DNA of 64,000 nt, from NCBI GenBank assembly GCA_963555705.1, contig OY743187.1:18056133-18120132 (forward strand), written 5' to 3'. Each line of letters starts with the position of its first letter. Position 1 is the first letter of the stretch. A program made the position numbers and the translations under genes. Source of the stretch: Ligustrum vulgare (lineage: Eukaryota > Streptophyta > Magnoliopsida > Lamiales > Oleaceae). Of the stretch, positions 44,241 to 57,100 are shown in pieces. Below the pieces are notes generated by a model. The model ran no database searches and was not told the DNA's origin. It saw only the letters and a list, made by a program, of their open reading frames with translations.

Positions 44241-45095
44241 CAGGGACGGAGCTATGATTTATATGTTGTGGGGGACGAAAAGTATGGGGTAGAGAGGGAG
44301 GCTCCTCTCTGGGATCTGCCCCCGATTTTTTTTTTTAACCAAAATGAAATGAAATCAAGGATTTTGAGTACCAAAATATGCAAGTTAGATTGATAAATCA
44401 AAATCAGTTTGTACATACAAAAACAATCTGCTATCTATGTGTCTAACGCTAAATAATTTGAAAACAAATACGAACATTAGATGAACATTAAAAAAAAGAC
44501 CTGTTTACTAGACAAATAGTAGAGATGACATGAGCATCTTAAATTGGTCCTTCCTTGCATCATTTCTTGAAACTCGAAACTCGTTAATAATAGAATCTAC
44601 TGGCAAAGCCCCAACAATTTCCTTCTAAACCTATACAGGCATGGTACTTGACAAAAAAATCACCTTCCATTCTATTTCGCAATCTTGTCTTAATGACACG
44701 GTTGAAACTGAAAGAATTAAGATAAGGTGAATTAATCTATCAACAAGATTATAACTCACTCATTTTCTTGTTGATGCCAATAGTTGGCACGCCTCGAAAA
44801 GTGTTGTCAAAATTTAAAATTAAGAGTTACGCTAAATGAATTCACTGGAATGAATTGAAAATTGAATAATGGATCGTACAGTGTTTCTAATTAATTTATG
44901 ACTTTTGTACATTAGGCTTTAGGCTATTGAGCCAATATTTTCCAAATGAAAATAATTTATAAATTTTTGCGGAGAGGACGAAAAACGTTGTGGGGGCGAG
45001 ACCTAAATATACACTACAAATTAATTAGGAGTAATGGACAGATGGAAAATGTTGGGGGAGGGTCGCCTCCCCGTCCCCCTCTAGCTTTGTCTATG
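44241..45095. mobile_element. hAT-like non-autonomous element
   Basis: An 855-bp element starting CAGGGACGGAGCTATG. The complement of its right end starts CATAGACAAAGCTAG. Exact 8-bp target duplication catggctt at 44233-44240 and 45096-45103. G-rich tgtgggggacg-type subterminal sequence. No transposase. Confidence 0.8.
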
Positions 45096-45103
45096 CATGG
45101 CTT

Positions 45104-46205
45104 TTTGCTCTTTCTGTTGGAAACAAAAGTAATGCTCTAAGCAAATTTAGTTTTCTTATCATCTTTGTTTGAAGCTGATTAAAGTGTCACTTTTGAATTT
45201 TGATTTGATGATAACGATGGATTCCTTAACGTGTTCAATCACTTTTTGTCTTCTTCAAGCCTACTGCGAGAGAGAGAGAGAGTTGTTGTAAAATTGAAGG
45301 TGTGCTTATTCAAAACAGAATCCCTCCTCTTCACCGGATATTACACAATCAACATACCATTGGAGGTTTGAGTGGCAACTAGCATGGATGGGTGACCCAT
45401 TACTTTCATAGCAAGCATCGACCCTACAAATTAATATTAACTTTGGTTGGGTTTCCAGGGTGAAGTTGCATTGTTGCAAACGCCTTAACATGCACTGCAG
45501 ATTCCACGACTCCAACATGCTTTGCAAATGAGCATTTGGGGTATCTCAACACAGGTTGTTCACTTCACAGTTCAATAATTGAGCCTCCATTTGGTAAAAG
45601 CTTGTATATAATTTTATTTATAAATAATCACGTGACAATATTTTATTCAATCATTTTTTTAAAAAAAAAATCAATAATTTTAACTAGTCAACGATCCCCG
45701 CCCACTATTTTTGACTTATAAAAAAAATGGTCAAGCAAAATGTTTTCATGCCGCTATTTATAAACGATTTGTCAAAAAAAAGCATCAAAGTATTAAAGCT
45801 TGCTGCAAGTTGATGATTTTCGAATGTTTGGAAACTTGAAAAATATATAGAGTTTTCTTAAATTTTCAAGGTATGCATTATTTATTTATCGATAGAATAA
45901 TTAAAATATCTACTACTATCTTAAAAGTGTGGATAGATGGAAATCTTTTGATTTCCCATTTTATCCTCACATTTTTTCTTTTTCACACTAATACCTTTAG
46001 TTCATTTACTAAAACTTATTTTACATTTATTTTAATTCTTATTTCAAAAACATTAATTTACCCACGTTAACTAAATCGCAATTGATTATTCAATTAATAT
46101 TAATTTAGCGTCATTACTTTTTAATTTACTTTTAGAATATTGTCCCATCAAATTTGATTTCTTGTGATAACTCAGTTGAACAATTCAAAGAGTGCGAGTC
46201 TAACA
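45104..46205. other. AT-rich spacer with GA repeat
   Basis: No supported gene. A (GA)n run lies near 45269-45282. gcctccatttggt at 45582-45594 may be a further fragment of the dispersed repeat family. Confidence 0.4.
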
Positions 46206-46214
46206 GGGGGTGAT
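46206..46214 (+). promoter_or_regulatory. Polypurine-like tract before the Cassandra-type LTR
   Basis: gggggtgat directly precedes the LTR start, as expected for a 3' LTR. Confidence 0.5.
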
Positions 46215-46461
46215 TGTAATACCCTGACTAAGAAAGCTTAAAAAAAATTATAGATACTACTCATACCAACAATGTGCACCTTCTTTTCCGGAAATCCATA
46301 GTTAGAAACTCCACAGTTAAGCGTGTTTGGCTTGGAGCAATTCTGGGATGGGTGACTTCCTGGGAAGTTTTCTCGGGGAGTATGCAAGTGAGGGCAAAGC
46401 ATGCTAAAAAAACTCGTGTTGGTACACTGGGGACAGTACGTCGTCATTTAACGGCCGGGAC
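46215..46461 (+). mobile_element. Cassandra-type TRIM LTR containing 5S-rRNA-like sequence
   Basis: Starts TGTAATACCC and ends GGGACA. Inside, about 46250-46385, is a diverged 5S rRNA segment: atactactcataccaaca, ctccacagttaagcgtg, gggatgggtgac and tcctgggaagt. The following gtgagggcaaagcatgct and ctcgtgttggt with ggggacag are familiar from Cassandra LTRs. A 5S-like promoter in an LTR defines Cassandra, a small non-coding retrotransposon group. Only one LTR and a purine tract were found, so this is a partial or 3' LTR copy. Confidence 0.8.
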
Positions 46462-47400
46462 ATCTCGTTAAGTGGGACCCGAGTCGTTAACTAATTATTG
46501 ACTTTGATTTGAATTAAAATCTTATTTTAATTTCTCCCAAATAGTAACATAATATTAAACTTTTTTCATTATAAAAATTTGCACAAATTAATTTAATTTA
46601 TTTATGAATATATTTCTTCAAATTTTTTCGCGACTTAGCATAAATATTTTCAAGGAAATTATTGATTTGCCTAAATTTATGATATAAGATTACTTCTTAA
46701 TATATCACACTTCATTTATTTATTAAGTTGACATTTTAAATAATTGTCTTATATATATTTCGAAGAACTTGACGAAAGTTTTCAAAAAAATATTAATATT
46801 TTAGGAATTGAAGTCAATTTACCATTTACAATTTTCCTCTAAGAATATTAATTACGTTAATTATTTTAAAAAACAGTATTAGTACATAAAAAAATTTAAC
46901 ATTCATCACATACATAAGACGTGCAAAGCACGTACTTACTGCTAGTAATATCAAAAGGAGGACAATTATCTCGTGATTCTTTCCACAAAATTTGACATTG
47001 GCGGTTAAAGAAATCAATATTTTTTTTCTTGATAAAATGTATTGTTAAAAATTGAGAGATAATGTTTATAGTTAAAAAGTGATTTGAGAATTTTTTTTTT
47101 TCATTCCATCACTTAGGCACATGTCAAAAAAAAATTGTAAAATTTCATTTCTGCCAACGTTTTCAAATCATTATTTTCAATGCATCGAAATGGCTAATTC
47201 AAACGGTTAAAATAAAAAAGAAAGTCCTATTACAATAGGACCTTAGAACTCATTTGATCCCCATGTCTTTTTTTTTTTTTCAAAATTTTGAGGTACTTGA
47301 AAGTTTTGGAAGAATGCGTAATTGAAAAGTGTGAAAATAATGGATTCCATAAAAATATATAATTATTGAAAAATGTGAAAATGATAAGTCCATAAAAATA
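46462..47400. other. AT-rich spacer, no gene seen
   Basis: Poly-A/T tracts only. No supported frame. Confidence 0.4.
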
Positions 47401-47663
47401 CTCAATTCGTCCCAATTATATAGACTGATTTAACTTTTCACACAGATTAAGAAAACATACTTAATGTCATTGAAAAAATAATTTTTGTAAAGAAAAGTTT
47501 TCAACTTACCCTTATTTAATATCAAAACTATTATATTAGAAGTAATAAATAGGGGTACATTGGTAAACAAAGAAAATAAATATTTCCAATAAAGAAACAA
47601 GCCTATATAATTAGGACAAACGAAAAAGAAAATGCAATCTATATAATTGGGGGACGAAGGGAA
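47401..47663. mobile_element. Stowaway-like MITE
   Basis: 263 bp. Left end CTCAATTCGTCCCAATTATA; the complement of the right end is TTCCCTTCGTCCCCCAATTA. TA flanks both ends (47399-47400 and 47664-47665). Non-coding; AT-rich core. Confidence 0.75.
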
Positions 47664-47665
47664 TA

Positions 47666-48143
47666 TGTAGTTAAAAATGAATGTGTAAAAAAAAAAAAAA
47701 AGACAAGATCTAACGTACCCTTAGCAATCAAAATGTATATGCATATTGCATCATCTGATCCAAGAAATAAAGAAAGAAAAACAAACGAGAACGAGTTAAC
47801 GTAATTGTTAGTTAGTAAAGCATAAGATACAATTTCCTTCCTTCCAGACTTAGCATAACCTTACCAGCCGAAAAACTAATTTGCCAATAAGATAACGTGA
47901 CGAGGATAATCAAAATAGGCCAAACTGTGAACATCTATGTCAAATAGACAATGCCAGTGTAGTGATAAACTAAGCATCATAAAGTCAACTAGGCCAACAA
48001 GGAAATCAGCATATAATGGAGAAAAATGAATTATGGGTAACACATGTGAAGCCCTCGAACCATGCAATAGTCTGTACACGATTTCTTCTACGTTGTATGC
48101 AATCCGGTTGTTACTTTAACACCTCTCCATTGGATGAAGCAGT
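47666..48143. other. Probable 3' UTR and downstream region of the ELF5-like gene
   Basis: Lies directly past the stop codon at 48144-48146. No other gene is seen. The end of the transcript cannot be placed by eye. Confidence 0.4.
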
Positions 48144-51100
48144 TCACTCATCAAGGGCACCAAGTGCTTTCATGTCCTCTAAAAAGGCCATGTACGAGTC
48201 ATCAATACTCTGTGGTTTTGGTGCAGATGATGAACTACTGGATTCTTGCCTCACGACAGGTGCAGCTGCAGGTGGCCTGTTGGTTGCCACCGCAGTCGTC
48301 GGCTTTGACTTTGGTTTTGGAAGCACGGACTCTCTCCTGACTCGTACAGATGCAGGAACCTGCAGAAAAGCATGTAAAAACTTCAGGACAGAAAGGTTGT
48401 GTTACCAGCCTGCATAGAACCAAGGCTCTCATTCCTCAGTTTTTTAAGAGCTATGTGAAGCAGTACGCGCGTGTGTGAGAGAGAGAGAGAGAGTTTGTGT
48501 GTGCATATCTATTGTTGCTTGACCTTACAGGTTTTCATTCACTCCCTGGATCAAGTTTAAAATAATTTATACCGCATAAACTATGAAGGTGCATAAAATA
48601 CAAAATGTAATTATCAGAGAAACTGAATAATAACTTACATGATAAAATCTCTTAATTTAAAATTCTGTCCACTAATAAGTATAACTGAAGTATTTCTATT
48701 ACTCGAGAAATTATATGGCTTCCAGTGTTAATGCTTGGCTGATAAAAATTGAATCAAATACCTCAATTATTCATTGCATATTTTTAAATAGAAAAAATTG
48801 AAACACCTAATTTGTTAATTTTGACAAGCAAAACTGTCAAATGGTAAACTACCCAGTGTTATCCAATTAACCCAGCATGACTCGTTTAATGAACAAAGAG
48901 ATGGATAAGAGATCAGGAAACAAGAAAAGATTGGACAGAATTGCAGTTCTATATAAATGAGTTTCTCTTCACCCCCTAACTGTTGTATTTTTAAGAAGCT
49001 CAGTGAAAAATTCAGATACAAGAAATTCAGAGAAATCCAATAAGATCAGAAAAAATAACTTGTAAAAGTTGTATTCTTTAATAAAAAGTAAGAATGTGGA
49101 TGGATAAAGAGCAGAGGATTATAGCCAATAAGAACATAAAATTTGGGACTGAACTATTTACTTCAAACCGGTACTAAGAGTAGCCAGTCAATATGAGGTA
49201 CATGACTTTTACCCTAGGATCAGCAAAGTGAATTTAACCAGCAAAGAGAAACTCACCATAGCCGTAAGCTCTGGAGTATGTTGTGCCAGAGGCCTCTTTA
49301 CAACAGTTGATGCAGCTGATTTGACATATGATGGCTTTGGAGGAGCAGGTTGTCTAAAAAAAAGGTCACCTTGTGAAGTAGGTGGTGGACCAGGTGGAAG
49401 TGGTATCATCATAGGAGGAATTCCAAAAGGTGGTAATTGCACTGGTGGGACCATGACTCCTGGTGGAGCAAGTTTCCCAGGAATTCCAGGAGGGGGTAAT
49501 GGTGGCCGCATATCAGGTGGAGGTGGAGGTGGAGGAAAACGTAAAATACCTGGAGGCATTGAGACCATTGCAGATCCAGGCACTGGAGGCTGTTGCCTTA
49601 TTGGTGGTGGAGGAATCATTTTCGAAAGATCATTGTTCTCAGAAGAAGTTTTCAAATCAGATTGCGAAGAAGAGCCTTCTGATTGATCATTGCCCAACTT
49701 CGGTGGCAATCCTGGCGGTGGAGGTGGAGGTGGAGGAAGCACTGTTGAAGCCTATAGTACAGACCATCAATACATTAGGACTTATCAGCTGAAAAGAATT
49801 TATTCATTATTTGAAAAACTAGTTTAATTAGATAAACTGTTGTATCAATTCTATACTTTTTTTCCCCTTTGCTAGACAGCTAAACCTGCACTAATTCCTT
49901 CCAGAGCCTGACAATTTTTTTTAGAATGCTCTCTAGTGATTATTTAAGTAGAGTGAATGAGAAGCATACATGTGTTGAATCCCTGGAGGCTGGATCATCT
50001 GATTTTGCAGACTGACTTCTCTCCTTTTCAATCCCAATAGTCCCAGGAGGCGGCGGTTGAACAGATTGCAGGAGGGATGGGGGTGAAGGAAGAGTTGCAA
50101 GTAGTTCTTTTGGTGGGGGGCCAGGAGGAGGTGGAGGTAGTGGAGGCAAAGGTGTAGCGAAATCTGTTGTTGCAGGCTTTGGAGGCATTGGGGGTGGAGG
50201 GGGTAAAGGCAAAGATGCAGGCATAATGGTGCCATCTTCAGCATCTAAGGCAGCACTAGTCATAGGAGGTGGGGGTGGAGGAGGGACAGATAAACCAGCC
50301 TCCTCTGACTCCGATATTGATGATGCAGCATTACTTGATGAAGCTTCTGGTAAGGGGATCCTAGGTCCTGCATGTAACAAAAAGTAGAATCAGAGGAAGG
50401 GATCTTTTTTTTTTTTTTGGGGGGTGGGGGGGGGGTGGGGGGGTGGGGAGATATATCAGGAAAAGAGAGGGAGATAAAGGTGGGAAAGAAAAATAATTAT
50501 GATTGTATAAATATGAAATAGGACCAAACGCACCTATTGATGACTTGAACATAGGAGGTTTCCCAGGTGGAGGAGCTCCAGAAGGATTCAAAGTTGGGTG
50601 ATAGTAGACTGAGTCCTGCATTAATATATTGCTAAATGTGGGTTCACAGATCAGCAGCAGAGTTCAATATTAGGTAAGTGTAGAAGTTAAGAACTTACTT
50701 CAGGTCTAGGATGCTTAACTCTTTCTTCCTCTTCAGCAGTAGCCCGCCTTTGGACAGGTCCCAAATGACTGCAGAAAGAGTATTAACATTGGAACATTGA
50801 ACTAAATTTCATAACATATACATTTACAGCATACAGTTAAAACAAACAATTTGAAGGAGAACACAGAGACACTTCTTCACCTGAACATAACCGGTGCTTC
50901 TCCTTTTTCCTTTACTTTATCTTCGTATTCCTGTCCAATAAGGTTGAAGCATACTTTTAATCACATTTAATTCAATTTCCCAACAAAAAAACTAATACCG
51001 TTGAAAAGATTTAGATTCATACAGGAGAAAGAACATGTTCATCAAGTAAGAAAGGTTAATTGCTCCACGCAAAATAAAAAAATAATACAGAAGTCAATAT

Positions 51101-54100
51101 ACAAGTAAGGGCTGGTTTCACAGCGCCACCCAATTATGGTTACCAGATACAAACGGAGAGGAATAACCCGAAAGCAGCTTTTCCTTTCACTGAAATTTTG
51201 TGTAGTATAAATTTAAGTTCGCCAGTTATCAAATTTATCTGAAACCAACTTTATTGACATCCTCGAGTGATTGTTAGGGTGTATGAATTCAAAATAAACT
51301 GTAAAGAACTGATCCTAATGGCAGAAAGGAATGTGATGCACCTATACATCAAAATGTTTAATCCATTGAAAGATGCAGCTGTAATTAATTAAATTAACTG
51401 AGCACCACTCATCTATAATGGTTTAATCACTACCAAAGCTTCTAAAAGAATAAAGCATCATTAGAGAGGGAAAGGGAGGCCTGGAGGAAAGAGAGGAGCG
51501 ATAGATACACTTTCTACCCACTTCTGTGACTTAAAACCTTTGGTTTACTACAATTTCCACCTAGTTCCCACCGTTAAACTGTTTCAAAAAAATGAGATGC
51601 CAACCATTTGTTATGAAAAATAGAGATACAACCAAATTTACCCATGGAATATCAACAAAGGCCCGAGTATGGTCAACAGTATGTGCAAATCCTCCCCCCA
51701 ATACATCCCATCACTTCTTAAAGTTTAGCCCTTTGTCTTCCCTTTTCCAGCTCCATCACTACCTTGTAATCTTCCTCAACATTCGAATGCACTAAATTCT
51801 ATGATCAAGTTCAATTCAAATTCATTAAGAGACCAAATACTGAATCCTTTCCTTAAATGCCAATAGAGAAATCACACAAAACAAGAAAAGTTAAGTTTTT
51901 AAATGTTCAAAATGATATTGGTGATATTAATGTCAACTAAACATGTGAAATAAACATTGAAAAACCATATAGGTAATCCATCACCATGTCTATTAATAAC
52001 AAAGAATGAGAGGAAATTGAGAAGAGCAAGTAAAAAGAGGAAGAAGCAAAACAGAATAAAAGCAAGAGAAAAACTTGTCAAATAAAATGAGACGAGGAGT
52101 GGAAATGAAAAGACCGCCAATAAGGCTAAGAATATCACAGGTAAATAAAGGTAACCATCTACCCTGAAATATATAATATTCTATTCTATAAAACCAAAAT
52201 ATAAAGAAATATTAATGTTAACATAGTAATAATGTCTGTTGTTATGTCATTACAGAAGACAACAGTACAATTATAACGATGAACATGATCAGTGAATGAA
52301 TAAATGAAGATGCAAGCATAAATCCATTCTTCTTCTTAGCAAGATCAAGAAGGCTATAATCTATGAATCAAGGAGGAGGACAAAAGGGGAAAAGGAAAGG
52401 CACATCATATCATATCATATCATACCTCAATATGTGTAGTAACATATTGAAGTGGCAAATGCTCATATTTCCATATCCTATATTAAAGGTTTTCTTACAG
52501 CAATGAATTTTGGAAAGTCTTTTAAAATGTGCACAATTTGAAAAATATGTCAAAACTAATTTTACAAAGTGATAATTTAAGCTGTCCAGTGACATCAAAA
52601 TGACAATGCTATACACAAGATAAATATACTTTTTCATTCAAATGTGAAGAACAATATAGGTCTAGTTGATACGAAATATAAATCTTGCCGAAAGAAAAAT
52701 GCCCTCCACATTTGTTGAAATCCTTAGTCTGCTATATCGCATTTCGACAATAACATAGCACCATTACTATGTTAGGCTGTGCTCTCTCCATGTCTCTATT
52801 TCTTTCCACCCCCACAAGGACCCTTACCCATACCCCTACCCCTACCCACATAGAAACATAAATAAATAAATAAAATATAATAATGATAATAAACTCAGGT
52901 TACGAAACAAAAGGTATACTCATAATACTATACTGCTTGTTATAGTCTTCAGGGTTGCACAAACACGTAAACAATCACTCCATAAAATGAAAATAGATTT
53001 TCCTCTTAGGGCGTGTTTGATTAGGGAGGGTGGAAAGGAAAATGAATTCTATGTAATATGGATCATGGAAAATCAATTACCAACCCCCATGGAAATAACC
53101 AATAACATGTATATAAAGCTTGTACCTTAGAAATCAAAATCAATCAAAAACTCGATTGGAAAAATAAAGTGGAGAACATTTTCTATTTCCATGTAAAATA
53201 GGTCAATCAAACACACCATGATGTTTCAATAAATACACAAGGCCAAGAACTTTGCCGTTACCTTCCTTTTCTTGATAACAAGATTAAGTGTATCCTCAAG
53301 TTGTCTCTTCTTGTGTTTTCTTGCTTTGTCCAAAGCACCATCTGCCTCTGCAAATATTAAAAAAAAGCATATTAGGACACTAGAAAGATACCAAAATTTC
53401 ATTCTCAATGAAAATAACACATCAACGAATCAAACCTCTACCACCCCCGCCCCACAGAAGGGAGAGGAGAGAGAAAGAAGATAAAGAAAAGGAAAAGCAC
53501 ATTTTCGCATTCTAAATTGATCACCACAATATGTGTAACTTATAGAGGCATAGGTAGCATGGAGCAACACAGAGAGTATTAAGTAGAAATATATACAGAA
53601 TAGTCTCATAAGATCAGCTTAAAGCAAACATTCAGATGCTTGGTTTGCAAGGACTACTAGAAATTATATCAAATGGATTGGAAACTGACTGAAGTGTACA
53701 AATATATTACCAGAATCAATATAAAAGAGGTACAACACCACCACCATCTTATTGCGAATAAATTTGGATCGGTTCCATGAATCCATTTGGCTACTCCATT
53801 CTGTACACTGCTTCTACTGGAAGATAGAAAGCAAATAAATCCTTAACAACCAAAACACACCGTGTCATTTTGATCTATCTCTCCCTTCTCTAACCTGGTC
53901 TACAGTCTACCGGTGACATTACACATATGAATAGGTCTCGTTTAGTTTACACAATATGTCCCAACCAATTCAGTAGTCCTTTCATTAGTTTACACTCGAT
54001 CTGTATCATTTCCAACATTGCAAACTCTAGTTATAGTAGAATCCCATATTCTTCCTCCAAGTACTACTCTATATTTAAAGACCACATCATGTAGATTCTG

Positions 54101-57100
54101 AAATATCTCCCATACTTATTGATGAGAATCATAGGAGGTTCGGTAAAGAAAATTAATCATTCGAGCCTAACAATCCTCAAGTCTATGGCATCAAAGAAGA
54201 AGATTCAAGACTTAAACAAGTGATTAGAGTCAAGAAAACAAGCCAAGAATCAAATTGGAAGCAAAGGAATGAAGAATGGAGCTTTAGCCAAGACCGGTCG
54301 ACCGATCTTCCATGCGGTCGACCGAACTTCTGCAGAAAAATTTTGTTCAGCCTCGGTCAATTTCAGTTAAGGAATGTTCAACCGAAACACGTTGTTTTAA
54401 AAAAAAAAGTTTTTAGTTCAATTTTCGGAATTTCCCTTTTACCCCAAAGTTTGAACAATAAATATAAATTTTCATTTTTTCTAACCCTCATTAACTTGGA
54501 TGATGTTCATGTGAATGCTCTCTTGTGAGGCTCCTCTCTTTGGGTTGAGGTAAAATACCCTTGCTACTCTTGTTTCTTTTTAGAAATTAATCAACTTTGT
54601 TTGAGTATATTTTATTCTTGTGTTGTTTATTTTTCGTCACCTTGAAATTTATTTAGTTGATACACATTGGGCTTAGTTCTTTAATCAATGAATTTTGGGT
54701 TAAATTTAAACTTGGGTTAAGGTGTTTTATCACTTTATTTACCATTTTAACTTTCTTGGGAAGATTTCAAATAGTTGTGGGAATTCTTGGTCAATATACC
54801 AAGGGGTCCGCATCATTTGGTATCAGAGCTTGGCTCTAATTTGGTAAATCTATCATTTACATTATTGTAGTTGTTATTCAAAAAAAAAAAAAAAAAACGA
54901 AAAATTGGAAAAATTCTATGTTCTTGAGATATTTGTCGATCCATGTATTGAGTATATTAATTGTGAGTTTGTTGGGGAATTCCGTTATTCATTCACTATA
55001 AAACCTACACTTTCCAAATTGTGCACTCAAAGTTTTTGATAAAATGCCTCAATGAAATTACTTCATTAGTGCTTTGTTGTTCAATGCCCATATATTGCTT
55101 ATTACTTGGGGCTATCCAATTCCCATAATTGAGATTATGTTATCAATATTTTATCCCATATATCACTTGCTCCATACATTGGGTAATTATTGTTCATTCA
55201 TTCCTTACCACATTTGGGTTGTTGGAAAATTTATCATATATCCACATTATATTCATTCAAGGCCACTTCCAGATTGAGTACAAAGTGTTTACTAAATTGC
55301 CTCATTGAAAATTACACTATTTGTGCTTATTGCTCTACATCTATGCCTTGTCTATTACTTGTAGTTATTTAATCCCATTATTGAAATTGTGCTCCTAGCA
55401 TCTTATTCCATATTACAATTGTTTATTTTGAGTATAGCAAGCACATAAATTCCACTTGCTATTGTGTCTACTTGTTATAAATTCCTTCTTCCTTGTTTGT
55501 GATTTCTTTGACTCCACAAGAATTATACTTGGTGATTTAGTTAATTACATTCCTTGGAAAACTTGAGAAAGGAGATCTTGAGTGAAAAAAGGTAAGAGTG
55601 GTGAGCTCAATAAAGGGTAAAAGCCAAATTTGAGTGAAACACGAGTGAAATAAATTCTTTGTGAAAACACTTCCACACTTGCACAACATGAATCAAGAAT
55701 TGCGTGAGATGTTGCAAGATCTTTCCACCACTTTTGCTAGGCAAGTAGAGGAGACAAAAAGAAGATTGAGAAGAATGTTGGATAGATTGGGTGCTAAAGT
55801 AGAGACCCCACCACCAAAGTCTAATGTTTATGGGAGGGGAAATAGAAGAAAGATTAGGGACGACTACGATGAGAGCACGGGTCGGAATAGAAGAGTGCGG
55901 TATGATATGGGGTTTGATAGAGAAACATTTATGGTCACTAGGAGGACTCCCAACACCCAAACTAAGGCTAGTGAGTTGGATAAGCAAAGAGAAAATATAT
56001 TCCACACTAGGTGCCTTGTAAAGGAGGAGAGTGATCCCATTTTGGACATGAAGAGGCAAATAAAATTTTTTGAAGAAGAGTTCATTGCATGAGAGTGCAA
56101 ATATAATGCTGAGGAGTGGAAGTGAGGTAGTTGAATTGCAAGAGGTGCCCCTTGACAAGGAAGTTGAGAAGAAGGAGGGGGAGTTAAAATTAGAAATAGT
56201 TGATGAAACTCCAAATACTCATGTGGATAAAATATTGGTGAGGGAGTGTACGTGCTTACAAATGTAGAGGATGTTGTGGAAGTAAAAAATGTGGAAGAGT
56301 TTATTGAGAAGGATAAATTGGAGGTGGCAAATGAAGGAGGCGAAGAGAAGAGTCTCGTGGTTCAAGAAGGGGAGTTGGAGTTGAAATATTACAAGTATAA
56401 GAATCCATATCTTGTATCTTGTTAAACTAACGATCCCCACCCCATTTTGCTTAAAAAATTCTTGCAGGTTGAATATAAATGGCAGCTTGAATCGCATCAA
56501 CATTGGCCAATCCAACTTGTGTTTCAATACATTCTTGCATCCCAATTGATGGAGCACTATTGGTTGACCACGAGACACGGAGGCCATAATTTTCCCATTG
56601 ATCCAGGAGGTGCTATCAGGTATCAAGGACAAACCTATGATTCGGGACGAATCATCCTGAAGGAGGTTTGACGAAAATCATAGGAGGCTTGGCAAAGAAA
56701 ATTAATCATTCGAATCAAACAATCCTCAAGTCTATTTTAAAGGATTCCCGGGGCATCAAAGAAGAAGATTCAAAGCTTAAACAAGTGATTAGAGTCAAGA
56801 AAACAAGCCAAGAAACAAATTGGGAGTAAAGGAATAAAGAATGGAGCTTTAGCCAAGACTAGTCGACCGATCTTCCTTGCGGTCGACCGAACTTTGCAGA
56901 AATATTTTGTTTAGCCTCAGTCAATTTCGGTTGAGAAATGTTCAACCGAAACTGTCGTTTTGGTCGACCGTCCGGTCGACTGAAACACGTTGTTTTAAAA
57001 AAAAAGGAGTTTTTTGTGCAATTTTCGGAATTTCCCTTTTACCCCCAAAGTTTGTACAATAAATATAGATTTTCATTTTTTCAAACCCTCATTAACTTGG

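Noticed and set aside
46250..46385. A working 5S rRNA gene
   Set aside because: It has gaps and substitutions and sits inside LTR-like ends. A Cassandra LTR explains it better.
49228..49792. Plus-strand glycine-rich frames opposite ELF5 exon 8
   Set aside because: They are the mirror of the proline codon runs of ELF5. No start context, splice or independent domain supports them.
52826..52853. Telomere-like ccctacccctac run
   Set aside because: Short, irregular and lies in an intron. Plant telomere repeats are ccctaaa.
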